Of a stretch of DNA of 51,592 nucleotides, positions 16,101-22,429 are shown piece by piece. Numbering within the stretch: position 1 is the first letter of the stretch; every line of letters starts with the position of its first letter. Both the position numbers and the translations under genes were made by a program. The notes beneath the pieces were generated by a model. It was given only the letters and a program-made list of their open reading frames with translations, had not been told where the DNA came from and made no database searches. This DNA comes from Eubacteriales bacterium (GTDB lineage Bacteria; Bacillota; Clostridia; Lachnospirales; Lachnospiraceae): contig JAUNGC010000027.1 of NCBI GenBank assembly GCA_030524745.1, forward strand, positions 1-51,592, in the 5' to 3' direction.

Positions 16101-16712
16101 TCAGGCGCATACCGCCTGCCTGTCCGTCCCGTTCGAGTTCTCTTCAATCGCTTCAAAGGTGAGTTGAAGCGCTTTCATATTGCCTTCTATCACTTCCGGC
16201 TTTTTGGCAAATTTATGTTCAAAGGAAGCCTGCATTTCCTTTAGGAAAACTTCCTGCTCCATCACGCCCGATACCGCCACCACCGCGGCCAGCATGGGCG
16301 AATTGGGATAGTTCTTCCCCAGCGCGCTGACGGATATTTTCCTTGCGTCAACGGTAAAAACCTTTCCTTCAAAACCGTGCAGCATCGGGAGGATCTCTTC
16401 TTTACTGCGGGAAGTGTTCACGATTACCGCCCCGTCTTTTTTCAGCCCCGCCGTCACGTCGATGCTTTCCAGAAGCCCATCGTCCACCACGACCACATAA
16501 TCCGGAAAATAAATGTTGGAATGAATGGTGATCGGTCTGCTGCTGATTCTGTTATACGCCGTAATCGGCGCGCCCATCCGTTCCGGTCCGTATTCCGGAA
16601 AGCCCTGCACATACTTTCCCGTCTGAAACGCCACATCCGCCAAAAGCAGCGCCGCCGTTTTGGCTCCCTGGCCGCCGCGTCCATGCCATCTGATTTCAAT
16701 TGTGTCCTTCAT
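16101..16712 (-). CDS. porG: 2-Oxoacid:ferredoxin oxidoreductase, gamma subunit
   Basis: The start is ATG 16712 (MKDTIEIRW); an upstream in-frame start at 16730 is disfavoured because the AAAGGAG ribosome binding site overlaps it. The 203-residue protein opens with I-R-W-H-G-R-G-G-Q-G-A, the family signature, and belongs to the POR/KOR gamma family that binds CoA and helps electron transfer. It is the first gene of the four-gene operon, downstream of a T-box-like leader and a strong promoter. Confidence 0.93.
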   Translation of the reverse strand: MKDTIEIRWHGRGGQGAKTAALLLADVAFQTGKYVQGFPEYGPERMGAPITAYNRISSRPITIHSNIYFPDYVVVVDDGLLESIDVTAGLKKDGAVIVNTSRSKEEILPMLHGFEGKVFTVDARKISVSALGKNYPNSPMLAAVVAVSGVMEQEVFLKEMQASFEHKFAKKPEVIEGNMKALQLTFEAIEENSNGTDRQAVCA

Positions 16713-16792
16713 AAAACTCTCTCCTTTCATTTACCCCTGTATTTTGCAGACGTCAAAACGCTTCCGGATTCGCGGTTCCCGCCGGATAAAAC

Positions 16793-16825
16793 ACAGCCGG
16801 CCTGTTTTCACACATAGCCGGCTGT
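16793..16825. other. Hairpin between T-box leader and porG
   Basis: ACAGCCGGC (16793-16801) and GCCGGCTGT (16817-16825) are perfect 9-bp arms. On the minus strand the stem is followed by GTTTTAT. It lies downstream of the leader terminator and upstream of porG, so it could act as a second attenuator or an RNA-stability element. Confidence 0.5.
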
Positions 16826-16850
16826 CTGGTTCATGCTTTCAAAAAAGCGT

Positions 16851-17090
16851 ATAAAAAAACTTCCACCGTAAACGGCAGAAGCTTCATCCTCACATTCCAT
16901 TTACGACATACCAACATATGCGTCCTCTGTCACGGAAGGAACCCGTCAGCATCTACTCGCTCTCGCTTTGGTGCTGCAACTCGGGAGGGATTTTCCATAA
17001 ATTCTACTGGTACCGCTTCTCAGCAAACGCGGCTCTCTGTGACTCTTTGAATGAATGTACTGTCTCCGTCATCGTTTTTCATAATTCAAC
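16851..17090 (-). promoter_or_regulatory. T-box-like leader upstream of the oxidoreductase operon
   Basis: On the minus strand the leader shows, in order, GGAGACAGTA (stem I base and AGTA bulge), ACAGAGAGCCGC...GAGAAGCGG (distal AG-bulge/terminal loop), GAATTTATGGAAAATCCC (specifier strand), a GAGCGAGTAGATG stem II, and GACGGG...CCGTGACAGAGG, the IIA/B pseudoknot pattern. A terminator follows (CTTCTGCCG/CGGTGGAAG, 16881-16860, then T7). The antiterminator motif is divergent: TTGGTATGTCG in place of TGGNACCGCG. The specifier may be ATC (Ile; 16991-16989) or AAT (Asn; 16992-16990); I cannot fix the register. It is called a T-box from these ordered motifs, with the weak T-box sequence as the main doubt. 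Confidence 0.72.
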
Positions 17091-17097
17091 TTATATT

Positions 17098-17126
17098 ATT
17101 ATATTAGCGCGTTGAAGTATTGTCAA
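17098..17126 (-). promoter_or_regulatory. Consensus sigma-A promoter for the T-box leader and porGDAB
   Basis: TTGACA (17126-17121), 17-bp spacer, TATAAT (17103-17098) on the minus strand: a perfect housekeeping promoter placing the transcript start near 17090, at the beginning of the leader. Confidence 0.88.
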
Positions 17127-17172
17127 GCATTTTTCCAACTATTTACCGCCGGTCACGGAATGGACCGTAACG

Positions 17173-17646
17173 CTATTCCTGCCAGCCTTTGCAGACGTCC
17201 ACCCATTCTTTGGCGCCGGAATACCGCTCCAGTTCCTCCATATCCAGTTCTATCGCGCTGTTGTCGCTGCCGCACGCCGGAAATACCGTCTCAAACCGCC
17301 GCAGGGACACATCCAGATATACCAGAATTCCTTCCTTGACGCCAAAGGGGCACACGCCGCCGACGCCATGACCGATTGCGGGCTCCACCTCCTCAAAGGC
17401 GAGCATTTTGGCCTTTACGCCAAATTTCGCCTTATACTTAGCGTTATCAATCTTGGCGTCTCCCGCCGTCACAATCAGAACCGGCCGTTCATGAACCCAG
17501 AAGGAAAGCGTCTTTGCAATCCGCTTTCCTTCCACGCCCACAGCTTTGGCCGCTAACTCCACGGTAGCGGAGGAAACCTCAAATTCCCGGATTCTGTCCG
17601 CCACGCCAAACTGTCTTAAATATTCTCTCGCTCTTTCGATTGCCAT
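17173..17646 (-). CDS. YbaK/EbsC-family aminoacyl-tRNA deacylase-like protein
   Basis: The start is ATG 17646 behind AGGGAG, giving 157 residues; the long frame to 17838 runs through folT and is not real. The sequence fits the YbaK/ProX editing fold: A-K-T-L-S-F-W-V near residue 44, a K-Y-K-A-K-F-G-V-K segment and H-G-V-G-G-V-C-P-F-G, the conserved substrate loop. Such proteins hydrolyse mischarged Cys- or Ala-tRNA. The gene begins 2 bp after the folT stop, so it belongs to the same riboswitch-controlled transcript, an unexplained pairing. Confidence 0.88.
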   Translation of the reverse strand: MAIERAREYLRQFGVADRIREFEVSSATVELAAKAVGVEGKRIAKTLSFWVHERPVLIVTAGDAKIDNAKYKAKFGVKAKMLAFEEVEPAIGHGVGGVCPFGVKEGILVYLDVSLRRFETVFPACGSDNSAIELDMEELERYSGAKEWVDVCKGWQE

Positions 17647-17648
17647 TT

Positions 17649-18236
17649 TTATCTCCCTGAAGCTTTTCTCTTTTTCCCCGGCACATAAATATTCATCAGC
17701 CGAAATACTCCCGAAATCTCCAGAATTTTCAGGATCAGATAAAGGACTCCGGAATTGAACGGCCACAAAACGATATTTTTGATAAAACGCGCCGGAAGGA
17801 TCGCCCAAAAAGCATTTCCGTACAGCATGGAATTCCATAAGGTTCCCAGCCCTACATTAATGATAATCGCCACCAGCAATTTAGCCGCCAGAATTCTCCA
17901 GATCCGGATCGGCTTTTTGTACAGAAAAGATCCGTAAATCAGGCCCGCCAGAAAAGCGTTCAGCGTATAGCCGAAAAAATAAGCCCCTGTGGGATGTACC
18001 ATCCATTTAAATACGTCCATCACGGCCGCAAAAATACAGCCGACCACAGGTCCGAACAAAAAATCCACCATTTCGTTCGGGATGCCGGAGAAACCGATCT
18101 TAATATAATTGGTCAACTGAATGGAAAAAGATTCCAGAACAAACGCAAGAGCCGCAAAAAGCCCGCACAACGCAATGGTGCGCACGTTTTTGAACTCCTG
18201 CGCGGAATCTGTGAATAAGGCTGCAAATTTCTTCAT
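17649..18236 (-). CDS. folT: Folate ECF transporter substrate-binding (S) component
   Basis: The start is ATG 18236 (MKKFAALF) behind GAAGGAGG. The 195-residue protein has about five to six hydrophobic segments and the ECF S-component layout (R-T-I-A-L-C-G-L-F-A-A-L-A-F entering TM1; G-P-V-V-G-C-I-F-A-A-V-M-D; H-P-T-G-A-Y-F-F-G-Y-T-L-N-A). The upstream THF riboswitch assigns folate as the ligand with good confidence. It docks with a shared EcfAA'T energising module encoded elsewhere. Confidence 0.9.
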   Translation of the reverse strand: MKKFAALFTDSAQEFKNVRTIALCGLFAALAFVLESFSIQLTNYIKIGFSGIPNEMVDFLFGPVVGCIFAAVMDVFKWMVHPTGAYFFGYTLNAFLAGLIYGSFLYKKPIRIWRILAAKLLVAIIINVGLGTLWNSMLYGNAFWAILPARFIKNIVLWPFNSGVLYLILKILEISGVFRLMNIYVPGKKRKASGR

Positions 18237-18335
18237 AAAAAACCTCCTTCTACAGACATCCGGCCGCAAAAGGAGATAAAGAATAGACGTATCGTCAGAG
18301 ATGACTTTCTCTGAAAATGCTGATTATCTTCCGCT

Positions 18336-18435
18336 GCAGCGAGATGCGATCCATATACCGCAAGCGTCTGCCGCTTTTCGTCCGACCGGCAACTCTCTGT
18401 CCGGAAGGCACTTAACGCATATGGGTCTACTCTGC
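18336..18435 (-). promoter_or_regulatory. Tetrahydrofolate (THF) riboswitch
   Basis: Read from 18435 downward: GCAGAGTAGACCCATATGCG, then TTAAGTGCC, GGACGAAAAGCGGCAGACGC, GCGGTATATGG, and the closing GCATCTCGCTGC. These match the THF (folE-type) riboswitch: a GAGTAGA 5' helix, GCGTTAAGTG internal loop, a three-way junction and a 3' strand that closes P1. Folate excess should reduce folT expression. The ligand call follows from the RNA class and the folT target. Confidence 0.9.
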
Positions 18436-18473
18436 AATAAAATAAATGATTAACAGTTACTACACCGGGCTTT

Positions 18474-18502
18474 ATTATAGCAGTGTAACAGAGAAAGTGC
18501 AA
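18474..18502 (-). promoter_or_regulatory. Promoter of the folT-ybaK transcript
   Basis: TTGCAC (18502-18497), 17-bp spacer, TATAAT (18479-18474) on the minus strand, ending about 40 bp upstream of the riboswitch. Confidence 0.8.
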
Positions 18503-18532
18503 GCAATATCGGGTTTATTTGCAATATCGGAT

Positions 18533-19459
18533 TTATTCCGTTATTTGTCCGTCAAAATATTTTCCCATGTCCGCAAACAGCTTCAGCACCGCCGGATGCA
18601 GTTCGCGCGGAAAACTGTTCATACAGCGGAAGGTTTCAAAATTGAGCACGCCCCGGTATCCGATTTCTTTCAGGCCCCGTAAAAATCCGTTCCAGTCCGT
18701 CGCAATGGGATTCCAGCTTCTTTCAAATGTAAACGGCATGGTATGTAAGTCGCTGACGCCGTCGTTATCATGGATATGCAGGATTTTCAGTCTGCTTCCC
18801 AGGGTCACGACCGACTGGTACATATTTTTCCCCAGAATATTCGCATGTCCCACATCGAAGCAAAAGCCGAAGAGTTCCTCCCCTGCAAGGCCGTTTAATT
18901 CGTCTATCATGGCCGCCGCTTCCGTAAAGTCGGAACAGACGCCTTCCATCAGGTGACCGTTTACTTCATGGAACATGTTTTCCAGACAAACCACCAGTCC
19001 CAGCCTTTTCGCGGCGGGTATCAGTTTCTGATACATGCCGATATTGTATTCATACTCTTCTTTCTTACTGTGGTCATACGCCAGCGTGACCGGATGCACC
19101 ACAATATAACGCCCGCCCATGCGCGCGCACAGTTCCATACAGTTGATAGTTATGCGGGTCATTTTCTCATTCACGCTGTCCATCCCCGGCTGCATCATTG
19201 GGAACGGCGCATGCATCTGCTCAAAGGTCAATCCATATTTTTCTGCCGCCTGCGCATGCGGCGCAAAATCTTCCCACGTTTCTTCCATGGAACGGTCAAA
19301 AAGATCGTGAATCCGTCCCGCCCTCACATCATTCACGCTCAGATATTCGTCAAAATTGAAGTCCACGCAGTCAAATCCCGCTTCCTTTATCAGCCGGTAT
19401 CCTTCTTCCGGATTTTCTTTTCTGATTGTCCCTGTGGACTGTATTCCGATTCTATGCAT
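18533..19459 (-). CDS. Sugar phosphate isomerase/epimerase-like TIM-barrel protein
   Basis: The 308-residue protein starts at ATG 19459 behind AAGGAGAA. It has the xylose-isomerase-like (AP endonuclease 2) TIM barrel: F-D-C-V-D-F-N-F near the N-terminus, V-V-H-P-V-T and L-V-V-C-L-E-N-M-F-H-E-V carrying a metal-binding Glu, F-C-F-D-V-G-H-A-N and L-H-I-H-D-N-D-G, the usual divalent-metal ligands, and an N-F-E-T C-terminal strand. Reactions in this family include isomerisation or epimerisation of sugars, inositol intermediates and hydroxypyruvate. It stands alone between the folate unit and hicAB, so context gives no substrate. Confidence 0.85.
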   Translation of the reverse strand: MHRIGIQSTGTIRKENPEEGYRLIKEAGFDCVDFNFDEYLSVNDVRAGRIHDLFDRSMEETWEDFAPHAQAAEKYGLTFEQMHAPFPMMQPGMDSVNEKMTRITINCMELCARMGGRYIVVHPVTLAYDHSKKEEYEYNIGMYQKLIPAAKRLGLVVCLENMFHEVNGHLMEGVCSDFTEAAAMIDELNGLAGEELFGFCFDVGHANILGKNMYQSVVTLGSRLKILHIHDNDGVSDLHTMPFTFERSWNPIATDWNGFLRGLKEIGYRGVLNFETFRCMNSFPRELHPAVLKLFADMGKYFDGQITE

Positions 19460-19723
19460 GTCCCTATTCTCCTTTTTCTTTCTGAACTATAGAGTAACAA
19501 CTCTCATTATTTTAGCATAGACCCGGCGTTTTTTCCATCCCCGCTGTGCTCCGGACTGGTTTTTTCTCGATGCGGATTAAAAAAAGAATTATATTGACCA
19601 AATATCTTGATTTTTTATTGTCTTGCATTATACTTATTTTATTGTCTGAATTCTATTTGTTTCTTATAATCATTTTCCATATTTTTAATCCCAGCGAAAT
19701 GCAGCATACAAAGGAGGTATTTT

Positions 19724-19822
19724 ATGACAAAAAATCTTTCAATCACATATTTTATTTGCGTTGTTGAAATACGTGTTAATACGTGTTATAATTCATTTGT
19801 AAATAGGAGGAGCAACTTATGA
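19724..19822 (+). CDS. Possible 32-residue ORF overlapping hicA start
   Basis: An ATG at 19724 follows an excellent AAAGGAGG (19710-19717). The frame runs 32 codons to a TGA that overlaps the hicA ATG (TTATGA). The peptide is not recognised (MTKNLSITYFICVVEIRV at its start) and the hicAB promoter lies inside it, so it may be a leftover 5' end of a gene disrupted by hicAB arrival, or a coupled leader. The rest of the AT-rich 19460-19723 interval shows no gene. Confidence 0.25.
   Translation: MTKNLSITYFICVVEIRVNTCYNSFVNRRSNL
19764..19792 (+). promoter_or_regulatory. hicAB promoter with direct-repeat operator
   Basis: TTGAAA (19764-19769), 17 bp, TATAAT (19787-19792). The spacer is filled by two direct copies of ATACGTGTTA (19769-19778 and 19779-19788). 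A repeat placed between the promoter hexamers fits autoregulation by the DNA-binding antitoxin HicB. Confidence 0.8.
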
Positions 19823-20004
19823 AGGTATCAGAACTCACCAAATTGCTCCGAAAAAATCATTGTTTCTTTGTGGAGCATGGTCATGAACATGATAAATGGC
19901 ACAGCAACATAACCGGAAAAGATTTTCGTATTCCACGTCATAAATCCAAAGAACTTCCCAAAGGAACGCTCAGCAAAATATTAATAGATGCAGGTCTGAA
20001 ATAG
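19819..20004 (+). CDS. hicA: HicA-family mRNA interferase toxin
   Basis: The 61-residue protein has the HicA (YcfA) double-stranded-RNA-binding-like fold: L-T-K-L-L-R-K-N-H-C-F-F-V-E-H-G-H-E-H-D-K-W-H around residues 6-28 with the candidate catalytic His, then I-P-R-H-K-S-K-E-L-P-K-G-T-L and the I-L-x-D-A-G-L end typical of the family. It cleaves mRNA when free and is blocked by the HicB product encoded 27 bp downstream. The ribosome binding site is AGGAGGAG. Confidence 0.9.
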   Translation: MKVSELTKLLRKNHCFFVEHGHEHDKWHSNITGKDFRIPRHKSKELPKGTLSKILIDAGLK

Positions 20005-20031
20005 CATCAACATGAAAAAGGAGGTCTTTCA

Positions 20032-20439
20032 ATGAGATATGCTTTTCCGGCAGTTTTTACTCCTGAAGATAATGGACAGTTTTCCATTTATTTTCCGGAT
20101 CTTGAAGGCTGCTACACATGCGGCGACTCCATGCAGGACGGAATCCTTATGGCACAGGATATTCTCGCCTATACGTTGTATGATGAATATGAGAAAAAAG
20201 GCATCCCAGTCCCAGTTCCTTCCACGATTGCAGACATCCGGCTTTCCGGCGGGGAATTTATAAACTTTATCGCATGTGATACGATTGTCTATGCAATGCG
20301 TCACAGTAACCGCGCTGTAAAGAAAACGCTTACCATACCTGAATGGCTGGATTTTGCCGCGTCCGAACGCGGATTGAATTTTTCGCAGGTGCTGCAGGAG
20401 GCATTGAAGAAAAAGGTGCTTGCGGATGACGGGCGATGA
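20032..20439 (+). CDS. hicB: HicB-family antitoxin
   Basis: The 135-residue protein has the HicB degenerate RNase-H-like domain (F-P-A-V-F-T-P-E-D-N-G-Q-F-S-I-Y-F-P-D-L-E-G-C near residues 4-26, then G-D-S-M-Q-D-G) and a C-terminal ribbon-helix-helix-like segment (L-T-I-P-E-W-L-D-F-A-A..L-N-F-S-Q-V-L-Q-E-A-L). It neutralises HicA and probably represses the promoter at 19764. AAAAAGGAGG precedes the ATG. Confidence 0.9.
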   Translation: MRYAFPAVFTPEDNGQFSIYFPDLEGCYTCGDSMQDGILMAQDILAYTLYDEYEKKGIPVPVPSTIADIRLSGGEFINFIACDTIVYAMRHSNRAVKKTLTIPEWLDFAASERGLNFSQVLQEALKKKVLADDGR

Positions 20440-20478
20440 TGGGGAATGGTTGAGAGGTCGCTCGCATCGTTCCGAAAC

Positions 20479-20519
20479 AAAAAGGCGACCGCTCATGCAA
20501 GCATGGCGGTCGCCTTTTT
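20479..20519. terminator. Terminator hairpin with ATGCAAGCAT loop (hicAB 3' end)
   Basis: Arms 20479-20492 and 20506-20519 (AAAAAGGCGACCGC and complement) enclose TCATGCAAGCATG, itself self-complementary. The run of A before and T after makes it a bidirectional rho-independent terminator. The loop is shared with 20628-20640, 50006-50017 and the 50.1 kb hairpin. Confidence 0.88.
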
Positions 20520-20547
20520 ATAAAGATAAGGGGCATTGGCAAGCCAC

Positions 20548-20675
20548 GGCAGAGCAGCCTGGAAAAATGCTCCGCATTTCCCCAGGCTCGCTTCGCTCGC
20601 ACCGTTTAGAAATAAAAGGGCGGCCGCTCATGCAAGCATGGCGGTCGCCCTTTTATTTCTAAACTCTGCTCTGCC
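20548..20675. repeat. Modular palindromic element with second ATGCAAGCAT terminator
   Basis: The outer inverted repeat is GGCAGAGCAG (20548-20557) and CTGCTCTGCC (20666-20675). Inside are an AGCCTGG...CCAGGCT hairpin with an ATGC-TCC-GCAT tip, then GGCTCGCTTCGCTCGC, then a 24-bp hairpin (20604-20627 and 20641-20664, one G/A mismatch) with loop TCATGCAAGCATG. The last hairpin terminates the ABC exporter transcript on the minus strand. Its first half is homologous to the element in the leuA leader. Confidence 0.82.
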
Positions 20676-22429
20676 TAATACGAATACTGGCTGTTATACA
20701 GATTCGCGTAAAAGCCTTTCTTTTCCAGCAGCGTTTCATGATTTCCCTGTTCTATGATCTGTCCGTCCTTCATGACCAGAATGATGTCCGCATTCCGGAT
20801 TGTGGAGAGGCGGTGGGCGACGATGAAACTCGTGCGGCCTTCCATCAATTTGGCGAAGGCGTTCTGAATTTTGATTTCCGTGCGGGTATCGATGGAGGAG
20901 GTCGCCTCGTCCAGAATCAGCATGGGCGGTTTACACAGCATAACGCGTGTGATGCACAAAAGCTGCTTCTGGCCCTGGGACAGGCTGCCGCCGTCTTCGC
21001 CGATCACGGTATCGTAGCCGTTGGGAAGGCGTCGGATGAAACTGTCGGCATGGCAGGCTTTTGCCGCCGCGATCACTTCCTCATCCGTCGCATCCGGTTT
21101 TCCCACCGTGATGTTGTCACGGATGGTTCCGCTGCGCAGCCAGGTTTCCTGCAGCACCATACCATAACCGGCCCGCAGGCTCTTTCTGGTCATTTCCTGA
21201 ATATCGATATCTTCCACCTTGATGGAGCCTGCCGTCACGTCGTAAAAACGCATCAGCAGATTGATGACCGTCGTCTTGCCGCAGCCGGTAGGGCCGACGA
21301 TCGCCACTCTCTGTCCCGGCTTTACGGTGAGATTGAAATTCTCAATCAGTTTCTGCTCCGGCACATAGGAGAAGCACACGTCCTGTAAATCCACTTTTCC
21401 GTCGATATCCTTCAGCACCGCGGCATTTTGCGCTTCCGGCACCTGAGGCTCCTCTTCGATCAGTTCAAAGACGCGTCCCGCACAGGCGATGGCGTTCTGC
21501 AGTTCCGTCACAACGCCGGAAATTTCATTGAAGGGCTTTGTGTACTGGTTTGCATAGCTTAAGAAGCAGGAAAGCTGGCCGACGCTGAGCCTTCCGGAAA
21601 TCGCCGCCAGCGCGCCCGTCACGCCCACGCCGGTATAAACCAGGCTGTTGACAAAGCGGGTTGCAGGATTGGTGATGGAGGAGAAGAAAATCGCCTGCAG
21701 GGAATATTTCTGCAGTCTGCCGTTGATTTCATCAAATTTCTCCAACGCTTCATCCTCGTGGGAAAACGCCTGCACCACCTTCTGATTGCCGATCATCTCG
21801 TCGATCAGCGCGGTCTGCTCGCCTCTGGTTTCGGACTGGAGTTTGAACATTTTAAAGGTGCGTTTTGCGATGAAGGACGCCACAAACAGCGATACCGGCG
21901 TCACCACCAGCACCACCAGCGTGATGCCCACGTTCACGCTCAGCATGAAACCGATCGTTCCCACGATTGTAATAACGCCTGTAAACAACTGGGTAAAGCC
22001 CATCAAAAGGCCGTCCGCAAACTGGTCCACATCGGCGATCACGCGGCTGACAATTTCGCCATGAGCATGTCCGTCAATATATTTCAGCGGCAGAATTTCC
22101 AGTTTCTGAAACGCTTCGTTGCGGATATCCCGCACGATCTGATAAGTCATCTTGTTATTGCAGACATTCATGATCCACTGGGCGAGCGCCGTTACGAGAA
22201 TGACGACTCCCATCTTTTTTAAGATCGCAAAAATTGCCGCAAAATCCACATTTCCCTTTCCCACGATGCAGTCCACCACATCGCCTGTCAAAAGAGGAAA
22301 ATACAGGGTGGAGGCGACGGTGACCGCCGCCAGCACGATGGAAAGTCCGAGGAAAAACCAGTACGGTTTCATATAGCGCAGCACTTTTTTCAGGGTCTGC
22401 ATCTGTCTGGAATCCATTTTCTTAGCCAT
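20675..22429 (-). CDS. ABC exporter half-transporter (second gene of pair)
   Basis: The 584-residue protein has an N-terminal six-helix ABC exporter domain (about 20-310) and a C-terminal nucleotide-binding domain with Walker A G-P-T-G-C-G-K-T-T, signature L-S-Q-G-Q-K-Q, Walker B L-I-L-D-E-A-T-S-S and H-loop A-H-R-L-S-T. It resembles the catalytically canonical partner of heterodimeric multidrug-type exporters. Its start overlaps the preceding ABC gene by 8 bp, so the two should form a heterodimer in the cytoplasmic membrane. Confidence 0.93.
   Translation of the reverse strand: MAKKMDSRQMQTLKKVLRYMKPYWFFLGLSIVLAAVTVASTLYFPLLTGDVVDCIVGKGNVDFAAIFAILKKMGVVILVTALAQWIMNVCNNKMTYQIVRDIRNEAFQKLEILPLKYIDGHAHGEIVSRVIADVDQFADGLLMGFTQLFTGVITIVGTIGFMLSVNVGITLVVLVVTPVSLFVASFIAKRTFKMFKLQSETRGEQTALIDEMIGNQKVVQAFSHEDEALEKFDEINGRLQKYSLQAIFFSSITNPATRFVNSLVYTGVGVTGALAAISGRLSVGQLSCFLSYANQYTKPFNEISGVVTELQNAIACAGRVFELIEEEPQVPEAQNAAVLKDIDGKVDLQDVCFSYVPEQKLIENFNLTVKPGQRVAIVGPTGCGKTTVINLLMRFYDVTAGSIKVEDIDIQEMTRKSLRAGYGMVLQETWLRSGTIRDNITVGKPDATDEEVIAAAKACHADSFIRRLPNGYDTVIGEDGGSLSQGQKQLLCITRVMLCKPPMLILDEATSSIDTRTEIKIQNAFAKLMEGRTSFIVAHRLSTIRNADIILVMKDGQIIEQGNHETLLEKKGFYANLYNSQYSY

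Noticed and set aside
17647-17838. Long start for the YbaK-like protein
   Set aside because: The upstream part of the frame lies inside folT; ATG 17646 has a good ribosome binding site and gives the normal length.
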